Source: Galbula dea (taxonomy: Eukaryota; Chordata; Aves; Piciformes; Galbulidae). Taken from it: DNA of 64,000 nucleotides. The notes under the pieces are model-generated. The model was not told the DNA's origin and did no database searches. It saw only the letters and a list, made by a program, of their open reading frames with translations. The stretch lies in the NCBI GenBank assembly GCA_013399015.1, contig VWZX01019989.1, forward strand, positions 1,030,191-1,094,190, in the 5' to 3' direction. Positions 40,127 through 50,066 of this stretch are shown here, piece after piece; position 1 is the first letter of the stretch, and every line of letters begins with the position of its first letter. Position numbers and translations under genes: made by a program.

Positions 40127-40593
40127 GTGGCAGACTGAACATGGAGGAGTTCTGTTTGGTTCATAATAAAGAGGGGAGTTAATGTCAAAGCTGTGAAAAT
40201 GGTTGGTGGATTATTAGCTCTGCCTCAAGGCAGGTTCTTCTGATCATCTGTAATATATAGCAGTAATTTTAGGGATTAAGTTTTTGTTTCTTTATATTAA
40301 TGTGTGACTTTGTTAAGTCTTTGTGCGTTTGTCTTTTAGGTTATTAGGATTTTGTACATTCATCATCCCTGATAAAATACTGTGTTTTGGTGGTTTAACA
40401 GAACTGGTGCCACTGTCTCATTCTTAAATTATTAACTGGGAAAAAGGAGAGGAGAAAGATAAAGAGAGAGAACAAAAGACTCTGGTCTGAAAAGCTGCAG
40501 GATACTATAGTTGAATGCAAATTTTCTTACCGCCGTGAAAGCGAGATACTTATCCAGCTGATGTCTCGTTTCCATGAGTTGGGTCTCTCAACA
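40127..40593 (+). mobile_element. Candidate solo LTR, family not identified
   Basis: A 467-bp block starting TGTGGCAGACTGAAC and ending GGGTCTCTCAACA, that is TGT...ACA ends. It has a TATA-like TAATATATAGCA near 40250, a polyadenylation-like CTGATAAAATACTG near 40367, and a CpG-bearing 3' part (CCGCCGTGAAAGCGAG). The end resembles that of the LTR candidate at 55669 (GGGTCTC...TTAACA). Flanks are AGGAC and AAAAC, only 3 of 5 matching, so the 5' edge is uncertain. Antisense to ERC1. Confidence 0.4.
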
Positions 40594-42721
40594 AAAACTT
40601 TCATTATAAAAAAAAGCATCTGATAATGAAGAATAGTCAATACTCTGTATTGCACCTTACTGTCTCCACAGGGGGCTCTAGGCAATGAAGTGCAGTAATA
40701 TGACCGATCAGATATCTGACATTACCACGCTACTTCTGCAGGACTCACAGACATAGAAATACAGAAGCCTTTGTCAAAGAGCACATTAGTTGAGTATTAG
40801 TCAAGAGTGCTTTCCGCTCATACTCTGAGAGCACTGAGCTCTGGTATGAAGGAGGAGGAATCAAAATTCACAGATGTTTGGAAAAGAGAAAACTTCTGAG
40901 CCGCCAGACTGAATAGTCACAGCTGTGTCCTGTTAGGATGTTTGGAGTTCGACAGTTGTATCTCCTAAGCGAGGGCCACAAGCCATATAAATAAGCAATG
41001 GACTACTGCTGGGACAAGAGCTCTTGAGAAGGAAGTAATAATTGTCTCTGCATAACACATAGGAAGTATTTGAGCCAGTCCTGGAAAAAACAAAACTGAA
41101 TTCTCATTTCTATTGAGGACAGAAACCTGTTGTAGTCTCTGGTATCCTTGACTACAACAAGATACAAATTTATTTCTGCGTTTTTCTCATGAGGAACCAT
41201 TAGCCAACCAAATATTCTCCTTACGCTTTTAAACCCTTGCAACCAGTCCAAAGGAAGCTGTCCTGTTTTACTTTATATGGATGTACAGTCTCAGAAAACT
41301 GCCTTGTGTTTATCTTCTGTGGTTAGCAATGAATCTCTCCAGTCCATTGGGAACAGAGCAGCTATCACTAGGGATAACAAACAATCTGGATTTTGATCAC
41401 CTTGGAAGAATCTCTACAGAGGCAGAGAGACTAGAATATAGCACAGTTAGCACATTCTGCAGTTTTGCATACACTCATTTATCACAATTTCTTACATTAG
41501 AAGAAAAAATTATGGTTGATTCATGATACTCCAGCCACAACGTTAACTATGGACATCTTCAAAATAACAAGACCTTTCCTAGGGTACATTTACTCTGTGA
41601 TTGCTGCTAAGACTGGGCCAAAGGAAGACTTTCAGCTCAGAATTGCCCAAGGATTTCCACCATTTTTTACAAGCCTTCTGTAGACTATGGTGATTTCCCT
41701 GTTGCTGCATTTAAGGCAGTTTCAGGTTAACCAGGAAGTGTCACCACGGCAGACAATTTAGACAAAACTGAATGATATTCAAAGTAAATATTTTATGCTG
41801 TGCTGCATAGCATAGACTGTCAATTTATACAGCACAGATTGATTTTCCAAAGAGAAAAATTCTGGGGTGATGTATTAACTCACTGCAAGTAGAAAAATAA
41901 TGGTAAGCTAATTCCATATATAACGTCAACACTTTTCCCATTAAGACATTAAGAATCATGAACATAAACACATGAAAGCATGGTTATTGTGTGAAAGCAC
42001 ATGCATTACCACATGAAGGTTGAACATGTGGCACTTCATGGGTTTTGGAGAAAAATCAATCATGGTAGAAAAAAGAGTATATATTTTTAAATGTATTAAT
42101 CTAATGTACAAATGTAATGAACTCTTCTAATGCTCTAATCTACATATTATTGTATTGTGCCTGCATCTAAGATCACACTTAAAGAATGCAACTGGCAAAT
42201 GGAAAAGAATTTCGTAAAGAAAAAGCACAAGACTAGCTTTAAACAAATATTAACACAATACTTGCTTGGATCCTTACAATTCAAGCAAGCATTAATGTAA
42301 CCAAATCTGCAAGACTGATCTTCTCTTGAGCCACAACAAATAAAATACTGTCTAGATGTAGGTACTTGAGACAGTAATATAACAGGTAGAGAGATGCCAG
42401 GACAGAGCTTTGTCTGGAATACTTGGCTACAATAAAAGGCATAATATGACATCAGTATTTATCTGTTAAAGAGTAAAAGGAGTAAAAATCCAGACAAAAT
42501 GATCTCAAAATCAACATTTCACTGAATTTCTATGAAACAGTTTCCATCACTATTTTTCATTTCATTTAATGAAAAGGTGACTTACATAGGGAAATGCTCA
42601 ATGTATATTTTGAATAGAGGTTAATTATCCTTTCGGTGTCCCCAGTTCTTCTAAAAGTCATCAAATTTTGCCCACTTTGCAACCCTAAGTGAGTGCAACA
42701 GATTAAACAAAACCACAGACA
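40594..42721. other. Intronic stretch, no gene seen
   Basis: AT-rich unique-looking sequence with short unrecognised ORFs (up to 101 codons at 42147-42452, minus). No repeat family recognised. Confidence 0.6.
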
Positions 42722-42862
42722 CCACCCCTGGAGGTATTTAAAAGATGTGTAGATGTGGTGCTTAGGGACATGGTTTACTGGTGGACTTGGCAGTGCTAGG
42801 TTAAACAGCTGGACTTGATGACCTTAGACGTCTTCTCCAACCCAAATGATTCTATGATTCTA
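42722..42862 (+). mobile_element. CR1 LINE 3' end
   Basis: Reads CCACCCCTGGAGGTATTTAA, then TGGACTTGATGACCTTAGA, then CCAACCCAAATGATTCTATG and GATTCTA. This is the CR1 3' terminus in plus orientation (antisense to ERC1). Confidence 0.92.
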
Positions 42863-44481
42863 AAATATTCAGAAGATTTTCCCCCTACAATGTTGGAAAA
42901 AGATCTCTGTCTCAAAGTCTTTGGGCATGATTTTCTACTTCTTTTCCCCTCTCTATTAATTCCTCTGTACTGGAGGCAAAACAAAATAATCTCTGAAGTC
43001 CCCAAACTGGCATAGCTAAACATACCTAAGACAGAAAAGAGTAAAAATTCCACTGTTACACCTCCTAAAGGATGTATTACTAAATAATGAATAAGGAATT
43101 ACATACCAAATCATCCTCCCAATCCAAACTGTGTAATTTTAAAGGAAGAAGCTACATAATCTTTACAGACACCCGGGGAGAAGTAGTAACTTTAGGGAGC
43201 AGCAGTGCTTCTAAAAACGAGTGCAAACATATTCATTGATAAGGACACAGTGCACAGTCAACTTTACCTAGCCAAAATGCTTTCTCTATCCAAAGGAAAA
43301 AGAATCAGATAAAAGAATGAAAAGAATATCTCTTGAAAAAAACGGCAAGACTATACTTAAGGCTGATAACTGACTTAAGCAGCTCTTAAAAGACTTAGTA
43401 AAAAAAATGAAAAATATAAGTTTTTATCATAGATTTGTTACTTAATATGAATTAAATACACCAATGACTTTGTGCAAGTATCTATATACATACACTCAAA
43501 AACCAAAGTTAGTTTGGCAAATTTTTATAGAAAGGAGCTTTGCAGAAAATACTCAAGAGAAATTTAGACAAAGAGAATGTAAACTTCATAGAAAAATCAG
43601 TAGGAAGCAATGAGGCTTCAGCACATTCGTCCCCAAACCACACCTTGGATTACTGCCTTCATCTCCAATCAAACTTCTTATTACGAGATACAGAAGAAGA
43701 GAGAAAAGCATTCATTAAAAGCAAACTGTCCAGCAACTGTTTCAGAGCAGTCTGAATCCTGACATTTCTACAGGGCTCAGAAAACACCTTCAGGTAAGTG
43801 GTTCATGAGAAATTCCACTTATATTTTCCATTTACAGTGACCTGTAGGAAGTAACTTAAAGTGTCAGAATTTGTGCCATGAAATAATTCCAACACTCAAC
43901 ATATTTCAGATAATATTTTAGATCTATTTCAGTAACAGAATGCTCAGGAAAAAGGGTATATGTTTTAATTAATTTTGCATTTTTAGAAGGTACTTGATAG
44001 GATTGGGTCCAACATATAATAATTCTTTCGTAAATGTAGTTTCTCTTCTTACAAGAAAATGTAATCTAAGTAATAGATACTAGAAAGTTCAAACGAGACC
44101 AGAATGGTGGTCTGGCGGAACTGCAAATGGGAGGCATCATTCACAATTTGACTGGAATTTTCTCCAGAGCAACTTATAAGAAAGAAAAGGCTCTTGGAGG
44201 CTGTACTCTACATTCAAACCTCTGCAGACCTTGTAGTAACAACAGGGAAATCCTGGGGAACAGGAGATAGGAAAAAATGGGAGAACTGTGAAGGAGATTC
44301 TAGTTGAATTATTGACGTATTTCATATGTATTTTTCCTTAATAAATGGGTATGAATTTTGAAGTAGGCATATGCAATAAAGAATTGCAGAGGTCTTGTTA
44401 TCAACATATTTTACACGCAATATGTACCTAAAAGAACATTAAATCTTGCTGAAATAACTTCTAAAGACAATGGGAGAGGGC
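42863..44481. other. Intronic stretch, no gene seen
   Basis: AT-rich sequence without recognised repeat or coding potential; ORFs do not exceed 85 codons. Confidence 0.6.
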
Positions 44482-44555
44482 TATCGGTTGGACTAGATGA
44501 TCTTGAGGATCCTTTCCAACCGTAATGATTCTGTGATTCTGTGTGATTCTGTGAA
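44482..44555 (+). mobile_element. CR1 LINE extreme 3' end
   Basis: A short copy: GGTTGGACTAGATGATCTTG, CCTTTCCAACCGTAATGATT, then three ATTCTGTG-type terminal units. Plus orientation. Confidence 0.92.
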
Positions 44556-44844
44556 TTAGCATATGAAAATATATTTAATCAATATATTACTATTACAATC
44601 TTCAGTCTTTCTTTTTTTCTCAAAAATCAAAGCAGAGAGACCTGCCTGAATAGGATAAGAAGATATACTGTATGTACATAGATATAGCTATTTATAGGTC
44701 TACATGCTTAACCTCATTTAAATTTCCCACTAAGAGCCATAACTTCAAAATAACTTGACAGGTGTCAAGATCAGACTGCTAAATCAGTTTAAGTAACTAC
44801 TGAAGGAAAGAAGGAACAAACACGTAACAGCTAGTATATCATAG

Positions 44845-45625
44845 TCACAGAATAGGTATGGTTTGAAAAGACCTCTGAGATCACCAAGTTCAACCATTAA
44901 CTAACACTGGTACGCTCACCACTAAACCATTCCCCATGTACTACATCTACCACCTTTTTTAACACTTCCAGGGACGGTGATTCCACCACTTCCCTGGGCA
45001 GCCTGTGCCAACGCCTGATAACTCTCTCAGTGGACAAATTCTTCCTAATATCTAATCTGAACCTCCTCTGGTGCAATGTCCTCTTGTCCTGTCACTTGTT
45101 ACTTGTTACTTGGGAGAAGAGACCAAGCTCGACCTTGCTACAGTCTCCTTTCAGGTATTTGCAGAGAATGAGAAGGTCCTCCTTTTCTCCAGACTAAACA
45201 AACCCAGTTCCCTCAGCTGCTCCTCATAACATGTGCTCTTAGACCACCAGCTTTGCTGCCCTTCTCTGCATACGTTTCAGCAACTCAGTGTCTTTCTTAT
45301 AGGGAGGGCCCCAAAACTGAACACAGTATTTGAGGTGCAGCTTCACTGGTGCCAAGTACATGGGGACAACTCCCTAGTACTGCTGGCCACACTATTTCTG
45401 ATACAAGCTAAGTTGCTATTGGTCTTCTTGGTCACCTGGGCACACTGCTGTCTCATGTTCAGCTGCCTGCCGACCAGCACCCCTAAGTCCTTTTCCACTG
45501 AGCAGTTTTCCAGCCACTCTGCTCTGAGCTTGTAGTATTGCATGGAGTTGTTGTGACCTAAATGCAGGACCTGGCACTTGGCCTTGCTGAACCTCATACA
45601 GTTGGCTTTGGCCCATATAAAAGCT
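44845..45625 (-). mobile_element. CR1 LINE, about 780 bp
   Basis: Starts TCACAGAATAGGTATGGTTT and passes CACTTCCCTGGGCAGCCTGT, CTCTTGTCCTGTCACTTGTT, TTTCTCCAGACTAAACAAAC and GGCCCCAAAACTGAACACAG. On the minus strand at 45343-45597 the translation includes AKCQVLHLGHNNS and VEKDLGVLVGRQLNM, the familiar C-terminal ORF2 region of CR1, though with disruptions. It ends abruptly in the LTR at about 45636. Sense to ERC1. Confidence 0.92.
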
Positions 45626-45778
45626 AAAGAGAGCTGTTGTGACTGTTTGAGGGAACTGCCCCTCTTATATCGAGCATGATGTGGAATACTTAGTTGGTCA
45701 GTTTGGGGTCACCTGTCCTGTGTGCTTGTTTCCTGTAGGTGCAGACTTTTACTCTGCACCCCCCTGTCAGTATGAGTC

Positions 45779-45817
45779 ACACACACACACACACACACAC
45801 ACAAATATATATATATT
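45779..45817. repeat. (AC)12 plus (AT)n compound microsatellite
   Basis: About 12 AC units at 45779-45803, followed by AATATATATATATT. Likely polymorphic in length. It lies inside the minus-strand LTR. Confidence 0.93.
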
Positions 45818-45867
45818 TAGCAGTGGCCCTGGTTTCCATATACCGTACCAATCCTCAGCAGTAAACA

Positions 45868-45899
45868 CTTTCAGAAACAGCAGGCACTGTTTCTGAAAG
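45868..45899. repeat. Perfect 13-bp inverted repeat with 6-nt loop
   Basis: CTTTCAGAAACAG, loop CAGGCA, then CTGTTTCTGAAAG. All 13 pairs are perfect. It sits in the 5' half of the minus-strand LTR. Confidence 0.92.
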
Positions 45900-45999
45900 A
45901 CATATTGCCAGCTTCAGAAATGCAGTCACCGAAAGGAGCCTCAGCTGGAGAGCAAGGCCACTGAACAGAATCAGTTCTGCTCCAGCCCAAACCAGGACA

Positions 46000-47280
46000 A
46001 TTGTGTATTAATACAGTTAACCCATGCCACAGTTAATACACACTGCCAGGATATTTTCAAACACTGGATTAAAGAGAGCAAGATTTTAATCTGAAATGGA
46101 TATCTGAGAATCATGAACTCCTTCATAGCCTCACAGACACAGTAATTCAAATCTGAAGCCTGTAAAATAGCAGGAAACCATACATCATGAGATGATAGAG
46201 GGTAGGATTGCACAACACAGGGCTACAAAACCAACATTAAATATTGGGGCAGAGGTACACACAAATGAGATGTCCTCATACCTTGAACCACTTAAAGGCA
46301 AAATGGTTGACCTCATGCACTGATTCATTAAACAGCTTCAGAAAGGCAGTGAAGAGGCAGAATGGCAGAAAACAAAATAAACAGGAGAGGAAAGAAAAAG
46401 CATGCAATTAAAAGCAAATTATAATCAGTCTGGACAACATTAACATTTACAAAATTAACATATCATTCATACATGGTCTAAGAATGATCCTAACTTATTA
46501 TTGTTCATAAAAATGAAAAGATTTGCCATTAGTATCATATAGAAAACAGACTCTGGCATTTTAAAACTCTTAAGAGTGTCTCTCACAGTTCTACAAAAGA
46601 GCTTTCATAGAACATAATAAAACAAAGAGGGCATTCTTTTAATGTAATTGAAGGAATATGAACTGAAAACCATTCGAAGGAAAGTCTCCTCCTTACCTTT
46701 GAAAAACAGCTACTTGCTATCACTGTATTACTTGATTGCATTTAATTGATACTAAACCAAAATCCTACTGGACAAAATGGGGCACAGGAGCTCTCCTAGT
46801 ACAGACTGCAACAAGACACTCCAGTTGTTTTTCTTTTGTGCTGTCTTGCTGGTCATATTTTGAAAACCAGAACTAGTCAGAAGCAGTTGTTTAGTTCTTC
46901 TGTTGGAGTAGAACACTGCTGTCAATTAGTGAGAGTACAGATGCTGACTTCTCCCTCCTCTGATCCTGCTGCTTTCGCTCCATCCTTTTTTCTCCTTTCT
47001 CAGTCTCTCTCACTGATGGCTTACTGACCCTTAGGCTGCACATCTCCCTGCTTTGCCTCATCTTTCAGGTTGTACACCCAATTCCAACTCTGTATTCACC
47101 AGCTATTTCCCCTTTTCACTAGGCTCTAACCATTGATCTCATTGTGTGCCTCTCATCAGGCTTTGCTGGTGAATTCTTTTGAAAAGCCAAATTCTTATTG
47201 CCAAGCCTGAAATTTGCGCACGTTCCCTAAGCACTATTCTCCTTCCATATTCTTGTTGTAGGATGCCTTGTGTGTAAATA
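46000..47280. other. Intronic stretch between the two LTRs, no gene seen
   Basis: A pyrimidine-rich interval at about 46940-47060 (plus strand) lies in otherwise AT-rich DNA. No internal retroviral sequence is recognised between the opposed LTRs. Confidence 0.55.
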
Positions 47281-47951
47281 TGTCCTGGTTTGGGTTAGAA
47301 CAGAACTAATTCTGTTCAGTGATTTTATTTCCTAAAAAGTATTCCATCCCATATACATCATATTCAGTCGTCCCTTCCCCCCACCTTGCCATAGCTGCCT
47401 GCTAAACTAAACTTCCCCTGTAAAAAACCTGAAATTCCTGAATTTTAAGTAAGGACCCTGCCCTCAGGGGGAAGCGGAAACCGGAGGTTTTTGGGACCCT
47501 GGGTGGGGGGCTGGGACTTAATGCCGTGCTGGGATTCTGAGTGTGCTGGGACGGCGAACGGCGCGGGCTTGCTACCTGGGGCTGCTTGAACTGCGAGCTG
47601 AAAGCGTGAGTGCCTGGTTTCGGACTCGTGCTGGGGAGCTGCATACATGAAGCTGATAGCGGGACTGAGGAGCTGGGAGCTGGCACCGGGACGTTTTGGG
47701 ATGTTTGCAATTTCAGTGGTGACGTAATTATCATAGAGAGGGGGAGTTGGGTTCAGTATTTGGGTCCTGTATATATTTATATATGTTTCTTTTGTTATTG
47801 TTATTATTATTAAAGTAGTTTTAGTTTTTACTTTCCAATCCAGAAGCCTCTCTGCCCTTATTGTCCCCTATCTCTTCCGGTTGGCGGGGAAAGAGGGGTA
47901 ATAAGGATTTTCTGCCGTGGGTTGGAGTTGGCAAAGCCTCTGACCACGACA
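47281..47951 (+). mobile_element. Solo ERVL-type LTR with 5-bp target duplication
   Basis: A 671-bp element with ends TGTC...GACA, starting TGTCCTGGTTTGGGTTAGAA and ending CTGACCACGACA. It is flanked by AAATA at 47276-47280 and AAATA at 47952-47956. Five-base duplications are typical of ERVL (class III) integration. Visible inside: a CpG-dense block at 47470-47726, a TGACGTAA ATF/CREB-like site at 47720-47727, a TATATATTTATATAT stretch near 47769, then an ATT-rich polyadenylation-type area (TTATTATTAAAG). No internal genes remain, as expected when the two LTRs of a provirus recombine. Antisense to ERC1. Confidence 0.93.
47470..47726 (+). promoter_or_regulatory. CpG-dense core of the solo LTR
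   Basis: I count about 16 CpG in about 257 bp, in a window where CpG is otherwise rare. Includes GGGACGGCGAACGGCGCGGG. Probably the LTR's own promoter or enhancer part. Present activity or methylation cannot be read from the sequence. Confidence 0.65.
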
Positions 47952-49916
47952 AAATAAAACTTCATTCCTATGGTAAGTTTCCTATTTTACTAGCCGACTT
48001 ACCTCTTCTCCCCATAATAAACCTACTGCTGAGAGCTCACAGTGAAGAGACATCTATGAGGAGCTCAAGATGCTAGAAAATGGCCTCTTTTCCAACCTGT
48101 GACTGAAATCTTCCTCTCTTGTACATTTCTTTTCATCTTGGACAGAACTTTCATATTTTGATTAATCTTGAGAGTATCTTTGACTCAAACCTCATTTAAA
48201 AGGTTATTTTAAAAAACTTGCAGAATTCTTTTACAGAATATCTCCAATATGACTGCAATATGCAAAATGTAACTGAAGTTCTTTGGTACGATTTCTTCCG
48301 TGTCTGGATCTATGCAAAAATGTTTCTTGTGCAGGTTATGCCCATTTGTGCAGTAATCTCCTTGTCTGTAGCTTTGATCATGTTAATGCTATTAGCGTGT
48401 CTCTCTGCTGGTGACTCAAAAGTAAGCTACTCATCCTTTGCTAACTGTACTTCACTAACCTCTCACTTTCAATACTGAGATGACCTGTGATCGTTCTCTA
48501 ATACAAGCTGACACTATGCAGGCATAAAAGTCTGAATCTTTGTGCTTACTTCCTAAGTTCAGATACTTCTAACTGTGCAAAATTAACACACACTACCTTC
48601 TTCAAAACCTTCCCTCAAAATATTCACTAAGCCTTATGCATCTTGTTCTGCATTTCAAGCAAGGACATCACAAAATGCTGAGTTCTATGGGCTTCTAGGT
48701 GTTCAAAGGATATAAAAATGGTCACTTTGTCTTGTAACAAAGAAATAAAAACATTATGACATCCTAGGCATCAAATCACACACTATTTGTTTATCTTGGC
48801 ATCCCAGCATAGAACCTGCTCTTTTGTGAGATACATATTTTCCTTTCAAGGAGATCTAATCTTTGATGTGGCATTCATTGCTAGTTAACATTTTCATTTC
48901 ATGCAATTCTTTTAAAGGATACAAGGTTAATTCCCTAATATTGTCTAGGATCCTAGGGCACAGCAACCAGAATTATCCTCAATACGTCCATCAGAAAACA
49001 GCTGAGCTTGACTCTAACCTCAAGAGAAACAGTTGTCTTCCTCCAGAAGATCTGGATTATAAGATATTTCTATCTTCTTTTTTGTTAAAGTATGTGATAA
49101 AAGAACATACATTGGAAAAAACCCTCTTAAAACATTTTAAAGTGTACTTAGTCAGAACTTCTTTTCTTTAAATAACAAAGAGGAGGAGATCGCTCCATTG
49201 GAATGCGCCTGACCAAACGCTCCTGTTTGTTAATTACCATCAAGTAAGGAACAGTGAACACTGAAGAGGCTCACAAAAAGCATAGTTAACAATGCCAGGT
49301 TCAGCTTCTGCTTTAAAAGTTTGATCAAAATGCCATGGAATTCTATCTTATAGTATGTTTTCTTGATGATTACTTATGAGAGTTAAAATTACAATTCTTC
49401 TATCTCATCCGTGGCCCAGATTTCATGCATAAAAACTTACACTTGCAGCTTCAACACACAACTATGTATTTTCTGTGTTTATGCTTGGCTCAAACCAAAA
49501 GATTTGTTTCTTTATCCAGTTGTTTTGCAAGAGCAACAGGTTTGTGATCTGTAAATTCAACTATGCTAATAAAAAATATTGTCTTTAAATACATTCAAGG
49601 AACAACACAGTGAACTTAAGTGTGTTTATGCCCAGGAAGATAGCTTGACAGGCAAGACAGATCAGAAGAGCTACTAAAATATTACAGTTCAGGATACCTT
49701 ATACTTCTTTTTAATCTCAAGAAAATCTTACCTATGAAATAAAAGTTATCATGAAGGCTTTGCAGACTTTATGAGTTCTGTTACCTAATGTTGGAACAGA
49801 GATACAGGATCATCAAACAATACCAGCTGTGTTCCACAGTAAAGTAGGGAAAATAGTACTTTACTATCTGGTTACTTTCCTAAGAGGACTACCAGTGACT
49901 GTATAAGATTGCAGAC
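47952..49916. other. Intronic stretch up to exon A, no gene seen
   Basis: AT-rich; ORFs up to 102 codons (48863-49171, plus) lack recognisable features. No repeat recognised. Confidence 0.6.
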
Positions 49917-49918
49917 CT
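49911..49918 (-). promoter_or_regulatory. Splice donor of exon A (weak)
   Basis: Reads CAG|GTCTGC on the gene strand. The exon side is consensus and +5 is G, but +3 C and +4 T depart from GTRAGT. This is weaker than the donor of exon B. Confidence 0.85.
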
Positions 49919-50048
49919 GTTTCTCAGCATTGATCCTGGCTGACTCCTCTTGCGCTAGCACCATTTCTCGCTCTGCAGTTATCTGAACACTTTCTCTGAG
50001 TGCCTCTTCCAATTCTTCAATTCGATCATCCTTTTTACGTAGATTGTC
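49917..50048 (-). CDS. ERC1: ERC1 internal coding exon A (coiled-coil segment)
   Basis: Reverse-strand open segment of 44 whole codons, bordered by TTTTCCAG upstream and GT downstream. It begins DNLRKKDDRIEELEEALRES and ends with SARINAEKQ. I recognise this from memory as the ERC1/ELKS coiled coil (RAB6IP2, CAST2). The protein is a cytomatrix scaffold that binds RIM, liprin-alpha, Bassoon and Rab6 at presynaptic active zones and also acts at cortical microtubule and secretion sites in other cells. The segment is rich in E, K, R and Q with heptad-spaced I, L and V, as expected of a long coiled coil, and has no catalytic motif. It reads straight into exon B (AEKQ then VEEL), which confirms phase and order. 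Length is a multiple of three and both ends are phase 0. The paralog ERC2 is less likely; exon B discriminates better. Upstream exons are outside the window. Confidence 0.93.
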
Positions 50049-50066
50049 CTGGAAAATGATGGGAGA
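50049..50066 (-). promoter_or_regulatory. Splice acceptor of exon A
   Basis: Reads TCTCCCATCATTTTCCAG|GAC on the gene strand. The pyrimidine tract is interrupted by ATCA but usable. Confidence 0.85.

Larger units (their letters stand above)
45636..45999 (-). mobile_element. ERVL-type LTR (minus strand)
   Basis: Read on the minus strand it begins TGTCCTGGTTTGGGCTGGAG and GCAGAACTGATTCTGTTCAG. This matches the start of the LTR at 47281 in 35 of the first 39 bases, all differences being transitions. It ends near GTCACAACA, next to a segment like GTGGAATACTTAGTTGG and CAGTTTGGGGTCACCTGTCC that I know from avian ERVL LTRs. An AC/AT microsatellite and a 13-bp hairpin lie inside. The 5' edge (45999) is firm, the 3' edge approximate; no exact target duplication found. 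Non-coding LTR only. Confidence 0.8.
32466..49916 (-). other. ERC1: ERC1 intron between exons A and B
   Basis: A 17,451-bp phase-0 intron bounded by CAG|GTCTGC at exon A and TTTTAG|GTAGAA at exon B. It holds most of the retroelements in the window: nested CR1 copies, two plus-strand CR1 tails, one longer CR1 and three LTR or LTR-like blocks. I see no further ERC1 exon in it on the minus strand, and no convincing gene on the plus strand. Confidence 0.9.

Noticed and set aside
46000..47280. Possible retroviral internal region between the two facing LTRs
   Set aside because: The LTRs are in opposite orientation, one has its own target duplication, and the interval shows no retroviral coding similarity.
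47402..47734. 110-codon Ser/Pro-rich minus-strand ORF
   Set aside because: Lies within the GC-rich part of the solo LTR; stop codons are scarce there by composition.
32305..50048. Assignment of the exons to ERC2 instead of ERC1
   Set aside because: Exon B carries MEKVKQELESMKAK-type sequence, which I recall as ERC1; the ERC2 version of this segment is clearly different.
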